Source of the DNA: Verrucomicrobiota bacterium
GTDB lineage: Bacteria > Chlamydiota > Chlamydiia > Chlamydiales > JAEYWL01
Direction of reading: 5' to 3'
DNA length: 64,000 nucleotides
NCBI GenBank assembly: GCA_023428915.1
Contig: JAEYWL010000046.1
Coordinates: 1-64,000 of the forward strand
The stretch's first letter is position 1. Each line of letters starts with the position of its first letter. Positions 34,351 to 42,392 of the stretch are shown in pieces. The position numbers and the translations under genes were made by a program. The notes beneath the pieces were generated by a model, which saw nothing but the letters and a program-made list of their open reading frames with translations, was not told the DNA's origin and did no database searches.

Positions 34351-35424
34351 ATGGCAATTATTGATGAAATTAAGGTTGAAGGTTACGAAAAAGTCATTCG
34401 CGGCATCGACAGCCGCACAGGTTTACGCTGCTTTATTGCCATTCACAATACCGCTTTAGGGCCAGCTATGGGCGGCACCCGTATTTACCCGTATGCCACT
34501 GAAGAAGAAGCTTTGCAAGATGTGCTGCGTTTAGCAAAGGGGATGACCTACAAAAATGCCATGGCAGAATTGGGTTTAGGTGGGGGCAAAGCTGTCATTA
34601 TTGCCGATCCGCGCAAGGATAAAAGCGCGCAATTGCTGCTCTCCTACGGCGACGTTGTGGATACCTTGAAGGGCAAATACATTACCGCTGAAGACGTCGG
34701 CACCAACACCCATGATATGTCCATTGTACGCAACCGCACCCGCTATGTTGCCGCCCTGCCGCATGAAAAAAGCAGCGGCGACCCCAGCCGTTTTACTGCC
34801 TGGGGCGTATTCCGCGGCATGAAAGCCATTGCGCAATTTCTCTGGAGCAGCCCCTCGCTGGCCGGAAAAACCGTTGCCATTCAAGGACTTGGCAATGTAG
34901 GCGCTAAATTGGCTCATTTGCTTTTTTGGGAAGGGGCTGACCTGATTTTATGCGACACCAATAACCGCACGACGCATGAAGTGGCCCGCACATATGGCGC
35001 TAAAGTCGTGTCGCCTGCCGATATTTTAGGCGTGGAATGCGATATACTCTCTCCTTGCGCCATGGGAGATATATTCACTGAAACGACCCTGCCGCGTTTG
35101 CGCTGCCAAGCCATCGCAGGTTCAGCCAATAACCAATTGCACACCCCGAAAATAGGGGAAGAGCTGTTCTTAAAAGGCATCATTTATGCCCCTGACTATG
35201 TCATCAATGCCGGCGGCATTATCAATGCAGTCACTGAGTTCGATGCCGGCGGATACAACCCTAACAAAGCCCGCGACCGCGTCAATCAAATCTACGACCA
35301 TCTCTTGTTCCTCTTCATGACCTCTAAACAAAAGCACAAGGCCGTCAACCTCGTTGCCGACGAAATCGTCGAGCAAAAGCTCGCCAAGCAAATCGGCCGC
35401 CGCGACCACCCCATCTTATTCTAA
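34351..35424 (+). CDS. ldh: Leucine dehydrogenase (Glu/Leu/Phe/Val dehydrogenase family)
   Basis: NAD-dependent oxidative deamination of branched-chain amino acids. The protein starts MAIIDEIKVEGYEKV and shows the substrate/catalytic region LGPAMGGTRIYPYATEEEAL, MAELGLGGGKAVI with the catalytic Lys, TAEDVGTNTHDM, and the NAD fold VAIQGLGNVGAKLA. The ATG at 34351 has a GAGG site 6 bases upstream and is preferred to the in-frame GTG at 34345. Length (357 residues) is normal. A chlamydial ldh is known. The gene is single and followed by a 563-base region of palindromic repeats. Confidence 0.93.
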   Translation: MAIIDEIKVEGYEKVIRGIDSRTGLRCFIAIHNTALGPAMGGTRIYPYATEEEALQDVLRLAKGMTYKNAMAELGLGGGKAVIIADPRKDKSAQLLLSYGDVVDTLKGKYITAEDVGTNTHDMSIVRNRTRYVAALPHEKSSGDPSRFTAWGVFRGMKAIAQFLWSSPSLAGKTVAIQGLGNVGAKLAHLLFWEGADLILCDTNNRTTHEVARTYGAKVVSPADILGVECDILSPCAMGDIFTETTLPRLRCQAIAGSANNQLHTPKIGEELFLKGIIYAPDYVINAGGIINAVTEFDAGGYNPNKARDRVNQIYDHLLFLFMTSKQKHKAVNLVADEIVEQKLAKQIGRRDHPILF

Positions 35425-35429
35425 AAGGA

Positions 35430-35810
35430 CAATGGACCTTAATGACGCCATGGACCTTATGGACTTCCTAGACTAAGCGCCAGATGATTGCAATTATCTA
35501 GCCGCGAATGCGGCGGAAGCATGTAGCCACAGGCGTAAGCCTGTGGAGATGTTCAATCAAATAACCAAGTCGTGAATACGACGACAGAAGCAAGTCCGGA
35601 TGCTGTTGGTTTGATAAGTGTGAATATGGTCTTTTCTCTGCCGCAGCTACGCAGCTCATTAACTTGCCTTAATTATACCGCAGGTTTACACCTGCGGCTA
35701 CATGCTTCCGCCGCATTCGCAGCTAGCCTAATCACTTGTCGTTAATGTCCATTGCGTCAATAATGTCGATGATGTCGTTTGTCTATTCCAAAACTGGAGT
35801 TTAGGAATTG
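35430..35810. repeat. GAC-periodic repeat copy interrupted by a palindromic element
   Basis: The two flanks, 35430-35485 and 35735-35810, are the two halves (in reverse orientation) of the repeat that is continuous at 63785-63900: GGACAAACGRCATxATCGAC on one side and GGCGCTTAGTC...AAGGTCCATGGCGTC on the other. The inserted middle is the palindromic element 35498-35726. The remainder of the ldh to 35988 gap (563 bases) is this composite plus the duplicated leader at 35882-35987. Confidence 0.7.
35498..35726. repeat. Palindromic element with 31-bp terminal inverted repeats
   Basis: Arms 35498-35528 and 35696-35726 match as inverted repeats at 30 of 31 positions. Inside each arm stands a separate short hairpin of like design: CCACAGGC/GCCTGTGG with a GTAA loop (35527-35546) and CCGCAGGT/ACCTGCGG with a TTAC loop (35678-35697). 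The centre has no gene. It interrupts a second repeat type, so it is probably mobile or was so once. Confidence 0.75.
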
Positions 35811-35881
35811 TCCTTAAGGTTCATACCCCTTTAAGCGTCTAACTCATACTTTAGCAACACCAACGAGCCATTCTTAAAAAT

Positions 35882-35987
35882 ATTTTTTATTTTTCTTGTG
35901 TAGTTAAAAAGAAATCTGTAAAAGCTGGCGACGCAGAACGTGAACAGATATTAGCGATCTGTAACAATCTTTTATCCAGGAGAAATT
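35882..35987 (+). repeat. Duplicated leader, copy 1
   Basis: About 105 bases immediately before the frameshifted small gene are nearly identical to 37281-37385. They contain TTTTTCTTGTGTAGTTAAAA, a short hairpin-like AGATATTAGCGATCTGTAA and the ribosome-binding site CAGGAGAAATT before the ATG. Promoter signals are likely inside because both cassette copies keep it. Confidence 0.75.
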
Positions 35988-36300
35988 ATGAAATTTATAG
36001 CAATGTTTTTTGCAGTACTAAGCGTATTATCTAGCCAAGTTGTTGAGCGCTAATGAGAAAATACCTCATTACACCGATCCAGGTTATGGAAAAGTCTATG
36101 TGCAGCCAGAAGATATTTATATTCAAGCAAACGGTGTTTTTTATAGAGATTTGACTGGGGCTGTAGTACCAGCACAAGTAGTGGCTTCAGACACCTTTGG
36201 AATTTATATAATTACCGAATATTATAGATGTCCAGCATGCGGTTGGGCAAATAATAATAATGTTTGTATCAATAAAAATTGCTCTATGTATGGAAAATAA
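35988..36300 (+). pseudogene. Small secreted Cys-containing protein, copy 1, frameshifted in the signal peptide
   Basis: The reading frame from the ATG at 35988 encodes MKFIAMFFAVLSVLSSQV and stops at 36051. The rest of the protein (SANEKIPHYTDPGYGKVYV to the end at 36300) is in another frame. Compared with the intact copy at 37386, one extra base lies at about 36040-36046 (GTTGTTGAGCGC against GTTTTGAGTGC). The mature part is still well conserved, including the paired cysteines CPACG and CINKNC, so the break is recent, a sequencing error, or avoided by a TTG start at 36040, which would make a protein without signal peptide. Confidence 0.75.
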
Positions 36301-36302
36301 AG

Positions 36303-37265
36303 ATGATTCGAAGTGTTTGCTTGTTGCTTTTAAGCATTTTTTTTATTTCTTGTAAGAAAGAGATTTCAAACACTACTGTCAATAAGATGCAGATAATGTT
36401 ACAGACATTGTCTGCATCTGATAGAAGTGCTCTTGATAGATTTTGGGGACATCTAATCCATGATTATAATTATGCCTATACATTATTTGGAGATAAGCCA
36501 ATTTCTTTAGCATCTTATTCCTTAAAGCCAAATGCGCATGCAACATATTATCCCGATGCTGATGTAGTATTCAGGGAAGGGTGGAAGACTTGGTGTTGTT
36601 GTACCTCACAATTTGTAAGCAAGCAGTTTGTGCTTAAAAGAGATTTAGAAGAATGTGGCCATATTTATTTTTACCTGATTAACAAATCAGCTGTATTGAA
36701 TACGATTAAAAAATACTTGGTTGTATTTCAGCACCAACTTGGTCCAGAAATAGATGCAGCAACCCTCACCGAACAACTATGTGATCCCAATGGTAATCTT
36801 TTAGCAACTATAAAGAATAGCTCAGAGTTATATGGTATTTTACTAGGGTATGGGCAGGAAAATGCCTGGAAGTTTGGTCGTAAAGTCAATCTCTGTCACT
36901 TGATTAATGTAAAAGCAAATCCCCCTTTGCAGGCTACAGTTGAGGGTTTGCTCAATCCCTTAGCAAAATACTTAGCTGAACTTTATAATTATTCCGGTAA
37001 ACAAAACGAAATTTTTTCAGAAGAAACCGAGATAGCTTTGGCTGAAGAGCTCAACACAATAATGGATCAACAAGCAGGTTGGGAGCTGTTAGATAGCGAT
37101 TATTTTTTAGATAAATTTATAGCACCTATGTATATGAGTTCTAAAGAAGGTTTGCAGCAGCCAACACAGGTGGATTTTGTGGCAATCAGAGAAAATATTC
37201 GCAAGCACTATCAGCAGGGTGACTTTCTTGAAGTTACCTTAAATCAATTTATGAATGATAATTGA
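36303..37265 (+). CDS. Putative lipoprotein of unknown family, cassette copy 1
   Basis: The 320-residue product begins MIRSVCLLLLSIFFISCKKE, a lipoprotein signal peptide with a lipobox-like FISC, so it is probably a membrane-anchored exported protein. The ATG at 36303 follows directly on the preceding stop (TAA at 36298-36300); a longer frame from 36279 is ignored. It is paralogous throughout to 37698-38657; the best shared segments are YAYTLFGDKP, LINKSAVLNTIK, LLGYGQENAWKFGRKV and YMSSKEGLQQPTQVDF. No enzyme motif is recognised. The conserved core is the same in both copies, so both are probably functional. Confidence 0.82.
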   Translation: MIRSVCLLLLSIFFISCKKEISNTTVNKMQIMLQTLSASDRSALDRFWGHLIHDYNYAYTLFGDKPISLASYSLKPNAHATYYPDADVVFREGWKTWCCCTSQFVSKQFVLKRDLEECGHIYFYLINKSAVLNTIKKYLVVFQHQLGPEIDAATLTEQLCDPNGNLLATIKNSSELYGILLGYGQENAWKFGRKVNLCHLINVKANPPLQATVEGLLNPLAKYLAELYNYSGKQNEIFSEETEIALAEELNTIMDQQAGWELLDSDYFLDKFIAPMYMSSKEGLQQPTQVDFVAIRENIRKHYQQGDFLEVTLNQFMNDN

Positions 37266-37280
37266 TGACGTTAAAAATTA

Positions 37281-37385
37281 TTTTTTATTTTTCTTGTGTA
37301 GTTAAAAAAAAATCTGTAAAAGCTGGCGGCGCAGAACGTGAACAGATATTAGCGATCTGTAATAATCTTTTATCCAGGAGAAATT
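37281..37385 (+). repeat. Duplicated leader, copy 2
   Basis: Nearly identical to 35882-35987; it separates the two cassette copies and carries the same CAGGAGAAATT ribosome-binding site. It marks the unit of the tandem duplication as leader, small gene and lipoprotein gene (about 1.4 kb). Confidence 0.75.
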
Positions 37386-37697
37386 ATGAAATACCTAGCA
37401 ATGTTTCTTGCAGTACTAAGCCTATTATCTAGCCAAGTTTTGAGTGCTAATGAGAAAATACCTCATTTCAGCGACCCTGGTTATGAAAAAATCTACGTTC
37501 AACCTGAAGATATTTTTATTCAAGCAGACGGTATTTTTTATAGAGATTTAACGGGTACAGTAGTGCCTGCTCAAGTAGTGGCCTCAGACAACTTTGGAAT
37601 TTATATAGTAGCACAACGTTACCAATGCCCAGGATGTGGTAGATGGAATAATGACGGTGTTTGCTGGAATATTCTATGCCCACTATATGGTCAATAA
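37386..37697 (+). CDS. Small secreted Cys-containing protein, copy 2
   Basis: A 103-residue protein with a signal peptide (MKYLAMFLAVLSLLSSQVLS, cleavage likely before ANEK) and a mature domain ending in CPGCGRWNNDGVCWNILCPLYG. The four cysteines form CxxC and CxxxxC pairs, fitting either a metal knuckle or disulphides in the periplasm. A strong ribosome-binding site lies 7 bases upstream. The stop is immediately followed by the lipoprotein ATG (TAAATG), so they are coupled. I do not recognise the family; the repeated pairing suggests the two proteins act together at the cell envelope. Confidence 0.8.
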   Translation: MKYLAMFLAVLSLLSSQVLSANEKIPHFSDPGYEKIYVQPEDIFIQADGIFYRDLTGTVVPAQVVASDNFGIYIVAQRYQCPGCGRWNNDGVCWNILCPLYGQ

Positions 37698-38657
37698 ATG
37701 AATAATATTATTTTGTTTATGTTTCTTAGCTGTTTTTTTATTTCATGCAATAAGGAAATGCCAAAAACTACTAAGCAAAATAAGGCACAGGTATTGTTGC
37801 AAACACTACCTGTGCAGGATAGAAAAATACTGGGTAATTTTTTTGAGTTATTGTTAGATGAGTATGACTATGCCTACACTTTATTTGGGGATAAACCAGT
37901 CTCTGTAGCTTGTTATGGGCTAAAGCCAAGGGTACACTCGATTTATAATCCGCATTCGGATGTAGTATTTAAGGAGGGATGGAAAACTTGGGATCGTTAT
38001 TCACATCAATTTGTAAGTAAACAATTTGTAATTAAAAAGAATATAGACAACAAGAGTGGCTTGGTTAGTATTTATCTTATTAATAAATCAGCAGTTTTAA
38101 ACACAATTAAGGCTCATTCGGTCTTTTTTCAACATCATCTCGGTACAAAAATTGATGCAGAGGAACTTACAGAGGAACTGTGTCATCCAGATCATAATTT
38201 TTATAACAGTCTAAATAACTCTGAATTGTATGGCATTTTATTAGGATATGGGCAGGAAAACGCCTGGAAGTTTGGGCGTAAAGTCGAGCTCTGCCACTTA
38301 ATCAATGCTAAAATGAACCCTCCGTTACTTGCCAAGGTCGAGATATTCCTCAATCCTCTCGCACAGCATATAGCTGCAGGTTATGGTTGTAAAAGAAACC
38401 AGTCTTTTCCAGAAGAATTTGAGGTAACCTTAGTGAAAGAGTACAATACATTAATCACTGAACAAGCAGGCTGGGAACTTGAGCAAAGCGACTACTTTTT
38501 AGATAAGTTTATCGCACCAGTTTACATGAGTTCTAAAGAAGGTTTGCAGCAGCCAACACAGGTAGATTTTGCTGCTATCAGAGAAAACATTCGTAAGCAC
38601 TATCAACAAGGCGACTTTCTGGAAATTACCTTAAATCAATTTATGGATCCTCAATGA
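37698..38657 (+). CDS. Putative lipoprotein of unknown family, cassette copy 2
   Basis: 319 residues, beginning MNNIILFMFLSCFFISCNKE with a lipobox-like FISC. It is the paralogue of 36303-37265 and shares the same blocks, including LLGYGQENAWKFGRKVELC and the nearly identical C-terminal part after YMSSKEGLQQPTQ. No catalytic signature is visible. The stop overlaps the start of the next gene (ATGA at 38654-38657), which couples this protein to an exported FKBP-type isomerase and suggests that the isomerases assist folding of these envelope proteins. Confidence 0.82.
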   Translation: MNNIILFMFLSCFFISCNKEMPKTTKQNKAQVLLQTLPVQDRKILGNFFELLLDEYDYAYTLFGDKPVSVACYGLKPRVHSIYNPHSDVVFKEGWKTWDRYSHQFVSKQFVIKKNIDNKSGLVSIYLINKSAVLNTIKAHSVFFQHHLGTKIDAEELTEELCHPDHNFYNSLNNSELYGILLGYGQENAWKFGRKVELCHLINAKMNPPLLAKVEIFLNPLAQHIAAGYGCKRNQSFPEEFEVTLVKEYNTLITEQAGWELEQSDYFLDKFIAPVYMSSKEGLQQPTQVDFAAIRENIRKHYQQGDFLEITLNQFMDPQ

Positions 38658-39313
38658 GACGTTTTTTGTGTCTATTTCTATCTTTATCGGGTTTGTTGCT
38701 AGCTGAAGAAACTAAGCAAGAAACAATTAGCAGTGAAGAGGTGTCTTTTTACCGCGGCTATTTGTTATGGCAAGAGTATCTAAAAAAGCCTGGCATACAG
38801 TACGACCTTGAGGAAGTAATGAAGGGGATGATGGCTGCTGAGAAAGAGATTCCGTTGCCGGATGAAAATGCCATGCTCGAAAAGATATTCATCTTTCAAA
38901 AAGTCCTCTACGAGAAGCAGAAAACTGATAATCTGGCGGCAGCTGAACGGTATTTGAAAACAATTGCTACTGAAAAAAATATTCAAGAAGTAGTTCCAAA
39001 TAAGCTGTATTATAAGATAGTCTCTCATGGCTCTGGTAAACGAGTAGATGCCGATAGCACTCCAACAGTGTCTTACACCTTATTTACCTTTCCAAATGGT
39101 GAAGAGGAAGAGATGATCACTATGGATCCGCATCCCATCATTTTGGCTGATATTTTGCCTGGGGTTGCTCAAGGAGTGATTGGCATGCAAGAAGGAGAGG
39201 CGCGGGTGCTTTACATTCACCCCGATTTAGCTTACGGCACTTACGGAAAGGCTGAGCCCAATACACTTTTGATTGCCCAAATTACTCTTGTAAAAGTTGA
39301 TAAGGTAAAATAA
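38654..39313 (+). CDS. FKBP-type peptidyl-prolyl isomerase, exported, copy 1
   Basis: A 219-residue protein with a signal peptide (MRRFLCLFLSLSGLLLA), a helical dimerisation-like part (residues about 25-105, with SFYRGYLLWQEY and NLAAAERYLKTIA as in Mip/FkpA proteins) and a C-terminal FKBP domain: KLYYKIVSHGSG, ILPGVAQGVIGMQEGEARVL and YIHPDLAYGTYG. It should catalyse proline isomerisation in the periplasm. The FKBP core is a little shorter than usual but its key strands are present. The stop and next ATG overlap as TAATG, so two isomerases are made in tandem. Confidence 0.88.
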   Translation: MRRFLCLFLSLSGLLLAEETKQETISSEEVSFYRGYLLWQEYLKKPGIQYDLEEVMKGMMAAEKEIPLPDENAMLEKIFIFQKVLYEKQKTDNLAAAERYLKTIATEKNIQEVVPNKLYYKIVSHGSGKRVDADSTPTVSYTLFTFPNGEEEEMITMDPHPIILADILPGVAQGVIGMQEGEARVLYIHPDLAYGTYGKAEPNTLLIAQITLVKVDKVK

Positions 39314-39975
39314 TGAAACAATTAGTTTTTGGGTTTCTATTCATTTCTTTGTCATTAGCAGCAGAAAGTTTACAAGAGATTGCCGCCAGCAAAGAGGTGT
39401 CTTTTTACCGCGGGTATTTGCTTTGGGAGGAATTTCGCAAGAGGTCCGAAATAAAATACGATTTTGCAGAGGTGATGCTGGGGGTGTTAGCTGGAGAAAA
39501 AGGGCTGGCATTGCCTTTAGATGAAAAGACGATGCGGGAAAAAATCTCTGCCTATCAAAAAGCGAACTTGGAGCGGTTGACAGTTGAAAATTTGGCAGCT
39601 TCGGAAGTTTATTTAAAGAAAATTGCAGCTGAAGAAAATATGCAAGAAATCGTTCCGGATAAGCTTTATTACAAAGTAACGGCACATGGGACCGGAAAGT
39701 CGGTGTTAGCGGGGTCTTCGCCGATCATGACGTATGCTATATTCATTATGTCAGATGGCAAAGAGGAAGAATGGGTGACTATAGATGAGCCTCGCAAGGT
39801 GCCTTTAAAAGAAGTCATTCCTGGTTTTGCCAAGGGGGTTGCCGGCATGCAAGAAAATGAAGAGCGCATACTGTATATTCATCCTGAGCTGGCCTACGGC
39901 ACCTCTCACAGAAAAATCGATCCCAATGCGCTCTTCATTATCAAAGTCGCCGTCAAGCAAACGATGCAGCTCTGA
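39313..39975 (+). CDS. FKBP-type peptidyl-prolyl isomerase, exported, copy 2
   Basis: Paralogue of the preceding gene, 220 residues: signal peptide MKQLVFGFLFISLSLAA, helical part with EVSFYRGYLLWEEF and ENLAASEVYLKKIAAEE, then the FKBP domain (DKLYYKVTAHGTGK, VIPGFAKGVAGMQENEERIL, YIHPELAYGTSH). It is the last gene of the coupled cassette; a very large nested palindrome follows within 30 bases and may end transcription. Divergence between the two copies is greater than between the two lipoproteins, so this duplication is probably older. Confidence 0.88.
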   Translation: MKQLVFGFLFISLSLAAESLQEIAASKEVSFYRGYLLWEEFRKRSEIKYDFAEVMLGVLAGEKGLALPLDEKTMREKISAYQKANLERLTVENLAASEVYLKKIAAEENMQEIVPDKLYYKVTAHGTGKSVLAGSSPIMTYAIFIMSDGKEEEWVTIDEPRKVPLKEVIPGFAKGVAGMQENEERILYIHPELAYGTSHRKIDPNALFIIKVAVKQTMQL

Positions 39976-40002
39976 ATAATGGCGCTAATTGAACAATTTA
40001 TG

Positions 40003-40417
40003 CGTCCTTACAAGGTTGTGAAAAATGAGCAATAGCTTTTGCAAAAGTCTATTTTTATAGTAACTGACCATATAAATTAATGAAGCGCGGTAGCGCTGAC
40101 AGTGGTTAGACCCGCGTGAAGATATCTGCAGGGGCCTCCCTGCAGATATCGGAACGTGGGGTTAAGATGAAAAAATACACGTGAGCTGCGGTAGCAGCGA
40201 CAGAATAAGTGGCGCTGCTACCGCAGCTCGATATCTTTTTACATATTTACCCCACGTTTCAGCACACCTGCGGCGGCTTTCACGCGGGGCTAACCTCTGT
40301 CAGCGCTACCGCGCTTCGAGTATATTTTCCAATAAGAAATTGTTGAAAGCGTCTATTGAAATTTGTCATTACGCAATCAGGGTCTAAGCTTTCATTTTTC
40401 ACAGCCTCGTAAGGACG
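40003..40417. repeat. Nested (Russian-doll) palindromic intergenic element, about 415 bp
   Basis: Several inverted repeats are nested: outer arms 40003-40028 / 40392-40417; next 40082-40102 / 40297-40317, perfect over 21 bp; next 40104-40120 / 40278-40295; then a self-contained hairpin 40121-40150; then about 40154-40165 / 40246-40258; and an inner perfect 17-bp pair 40183-40199 / 40213-40229. It fills the 459-base gap between the second FKBP gene and the HIT-like gene, two convergent genes. Small frames inside it are by-products of the palindrome. Confidence 0.85.
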
Positions 40418-40434
40418 ACATAAACAATATGTTT

Positions 40435-41079
40435 CTATGAGTAAGAGAAAGGGGGAGTTAAACCGGCTTGTTGTGCTGCTTGACGAACTCTGTCTGTTGG
40501 CAGCGCTCGCTCAAGCTCTTTCCAGCTTACAAGCTTCATTTCGATCATTTTAAGCTGAATTGTTTCCTTCAGTTCCCTTAATTTTTCACGAGACAATGAC
40601 AGTTTACGGTGACCACTGTCTGGATCAATATTTAATGCTTTTCCCCACTGAGCATCAAGATAAACTTCCCCGTTCCACTTAGCGCCAGTTGCATAGCGAG
40701 GAATAAAATGATGATGCACATGATAATACTCTGGAATAGATGTTGGCTGGCCATTTTCGTCTCTAGTGAGGTTGCCAAGTTGCGCTTGGTTATCAATCGT
40801 CATGTCGAATAGGGCTTGATACGTTTTAAATAGTCGATCCTTGCAATCTTCGAGATCAATGGCGCTCTCGCTATATTTAAGATACATATTGCATCCTTTT
40901 GGAACATGAGCTAACGGCACAACTACACACCGTCCTAACCAGCTTTGATCGTCAGACCGCAGGACAACTTTAGTTTTTTCTGTAATGAAAAGACATAGGC
41001 TAGCTTCTTCAACATTGCTAAGAGGGTTTATGCATTGCACACACTTTACAGTAAACTTTGGATCTAAACGGGGTTCCAT
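40435..41079 (-). CDS. HIT-like protein
   Basis: A 214-residue protein with the histidine-triad signature in the form YYHVHHHFIPR (about residues 118-128), preceded by the strand LGRCVVVPLAHVPKG typical of HIT-fold nucleotide hydrolases and transferases. The spacing HxHHH is a variant of HxHxH. The N-terminal CVQC pair and a C-terminal helical region (KLSLSREKLRELKETI) are extra. It follows hipA on the same strand after 50 bases and could be co-transcribed. Substrate is unknown; HIT enzymes act on nucleoside phosphoramidates, dinucleotides or adenylated products. Confidence 0.78.
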   Translation of the reverse strand: MEPRLDPKFTVKCVQCINPLSNVEEASLCLFITEKTKVVLRSDDQSWLGRCVVVPLAHVPKGCNMYLKYSESAIDLEDCKDRLFKTYQALFDMTIDNQAQLGNLTRDENGQPTSIPEYYHVHHHFIPRYATGAKWNGEVYLDAQWGKALNIDPDSGHRKLSLSREKLRELKETIQLKMIEMKLVSWKELERALPTDRVRQAAQQAGLTPPFSYS

Positions 41080-41129
41080 TATTACTCCATAATTATTTCA
41101 AATTGTTTCAGATGTTGTAACGGACTATA

Positions 41130-42383
41130 TTAACTTTTCAGTGCTTTTTGGAGGTCTTCATGTTCAAAAGCTGAAGCCATCCGATCGACTTCAGCTTTTC
41201 TTATTTTAAACCTTGCAGCTTCTTGACGCCATAATGTAGTAGCTGAGCTTACTTCTTTTAGAATTTTTTTAGCCTCCACTTGGTTAATATCAAAATAATG
41301 AGCTACATCTAATGCTAGATCTAGAGATGCGCTGGGATCTATTAAGTCAATTGCGGTGGATAAAATTCTTGGTTTAACATCTGCTGGTGTGGGATTCAAA
41401 TCATAAGCAGGTGATAAACACCAACCTGAAAAACCTGAATAAATAAAGGCATGATTGCGCAAATGATCATCAACATTAGAAATCAAAACGTTAAAAATGA
41501 CTCGGCGCCACAGAGCTTCTAAATCATCTTTAGGAGAGGCACTCATTAATCGTATAGCATCAGCTATTTCAAGATAGCTGTGCAATTCATTGTCTTTTGC
41601 ACCCAGAGCGCTCATCGCAGATAAAAATGGGATGCGTATATCTCCATTTCGATCAAATCTCCGTGATAAAAGAATTTGTTTGTGATCAGCAGCTTCCAGA
41701 CGCCATTCAGGTACATTGATTCCTGCTTTACTGGCAAGAGTAAGAGCAACTGCTTCCCAGGCAATAGTGTCTATTTCATCATCGCTGCGAGGAAATTTAG
41801 CAATGGCCAAATGACCATCTTTATCTCTCACTGATGCTTTAGGTCTAGCACCTCCTAAGGAAGAACCAGGAGCCAACAATAAGCGCAGGTCTTCTTCGCT
41901 ATCTGAATCTTGCAAGACATGGTTTGCTGCTGTCAGAAGCTTATTCACAGCAATTAAGGGAAGGATATGGTTTTTATGGTAGGTGGTTAAAAAAGGGCCT
42001 TGTTCATTAACTTTAAAGCGAAGAGCTCCCTGTCTGCCTTCATCATCTACCATCAGTAAAAAATCAATTTCCCTTAATGCTCGTGCAGTCCGTTTATCCT
42101 TTTCAGCATTTTTTCTCTCCGAGCGACGCATGAGCAGGCGTCCCCAGCGGTCAGGAGCAGAATCATCAATAGCTCCAAAAATCGGTTTATCTGGTGAAGC
42201 ATGGAAAGAGCCGGCAGCTAATTGTAAAGCAGGATCTAGGGAAAACCGCTTAGGGTGGCTTAACCACTCTCGGTCATATTCAAAAGACATACTTTCCCGT
42301 CCATTTCGAAAACGCGTCCAAAGTTGACCGGCTTTCAGCGGAGTTCCCATCAGATCAACGTAAACTAGAATCGCTTGTTCCAT
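41130..42383 (-). CDS. hipA: HipA-family Ser/Thr kinase toxin
   Basis: A 417-residue HipA-like kinase. HipA of E. coli phosphorylates glutamyl-tRNA synthetase and induces persistence. Here the N-terminal HipA domain is followed by the Gly-rich SSLGGARPKA loop, AIAKFP with the ATP-binding Lys, LLSRRFDR, and the catalytic segment NVLISNVDDHLRNHAF (Asp305/306) with the metal-binding LSPAYDLNP (Asp328). All key residues are present, so the enzyme looks active. The hipB gene lies 9 bases upstream. The target cannot be read from sequence. Confidence 0.92.
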   Translation of the reverse strand: MEQAILVYVDLMGTPLKAGQLWTRFRNGRESMSFEYDREWLSHPKRFSLDPALQLAAGSFHASPDKPIFGAIDDSAPDRWGRLLMRRSERKNAEKDKRTARALREIDFLLMVDDEGRQGALRFKVNEQGPFLTTYHKNHILPLIAVNKLLTAANHVLQDSDSEEDLRLLLAPGSSLGGARPKASVRDKDGHLAIAKFPRSDDEIDTIAWEAVALTLASKAGINVPEWRLEAADHKQILLSRRFDRNGDIRIPFLSAMSALGAKDNELHSYLEIADAIRLMSASPKDDLEALWRRVIFNVLISNVDDHLRNHAFIYSGFSGWCLSPAYDLNPTPADVKPRILSTAIDLIDPSASLDLALDVAHYFDINQVEAKKILKEVSSATTLWRQEAARFKIRKAEVDRMASAFEHEDLQKALKS

Positions 42384-42392
42384 ATTTGGTCC

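Noticed and set aside
40181..40387. 68-codon frame inside the 40 kb nested palindrome
   Set aside because: It is created by the inverted repeats and has no start signal or family match.
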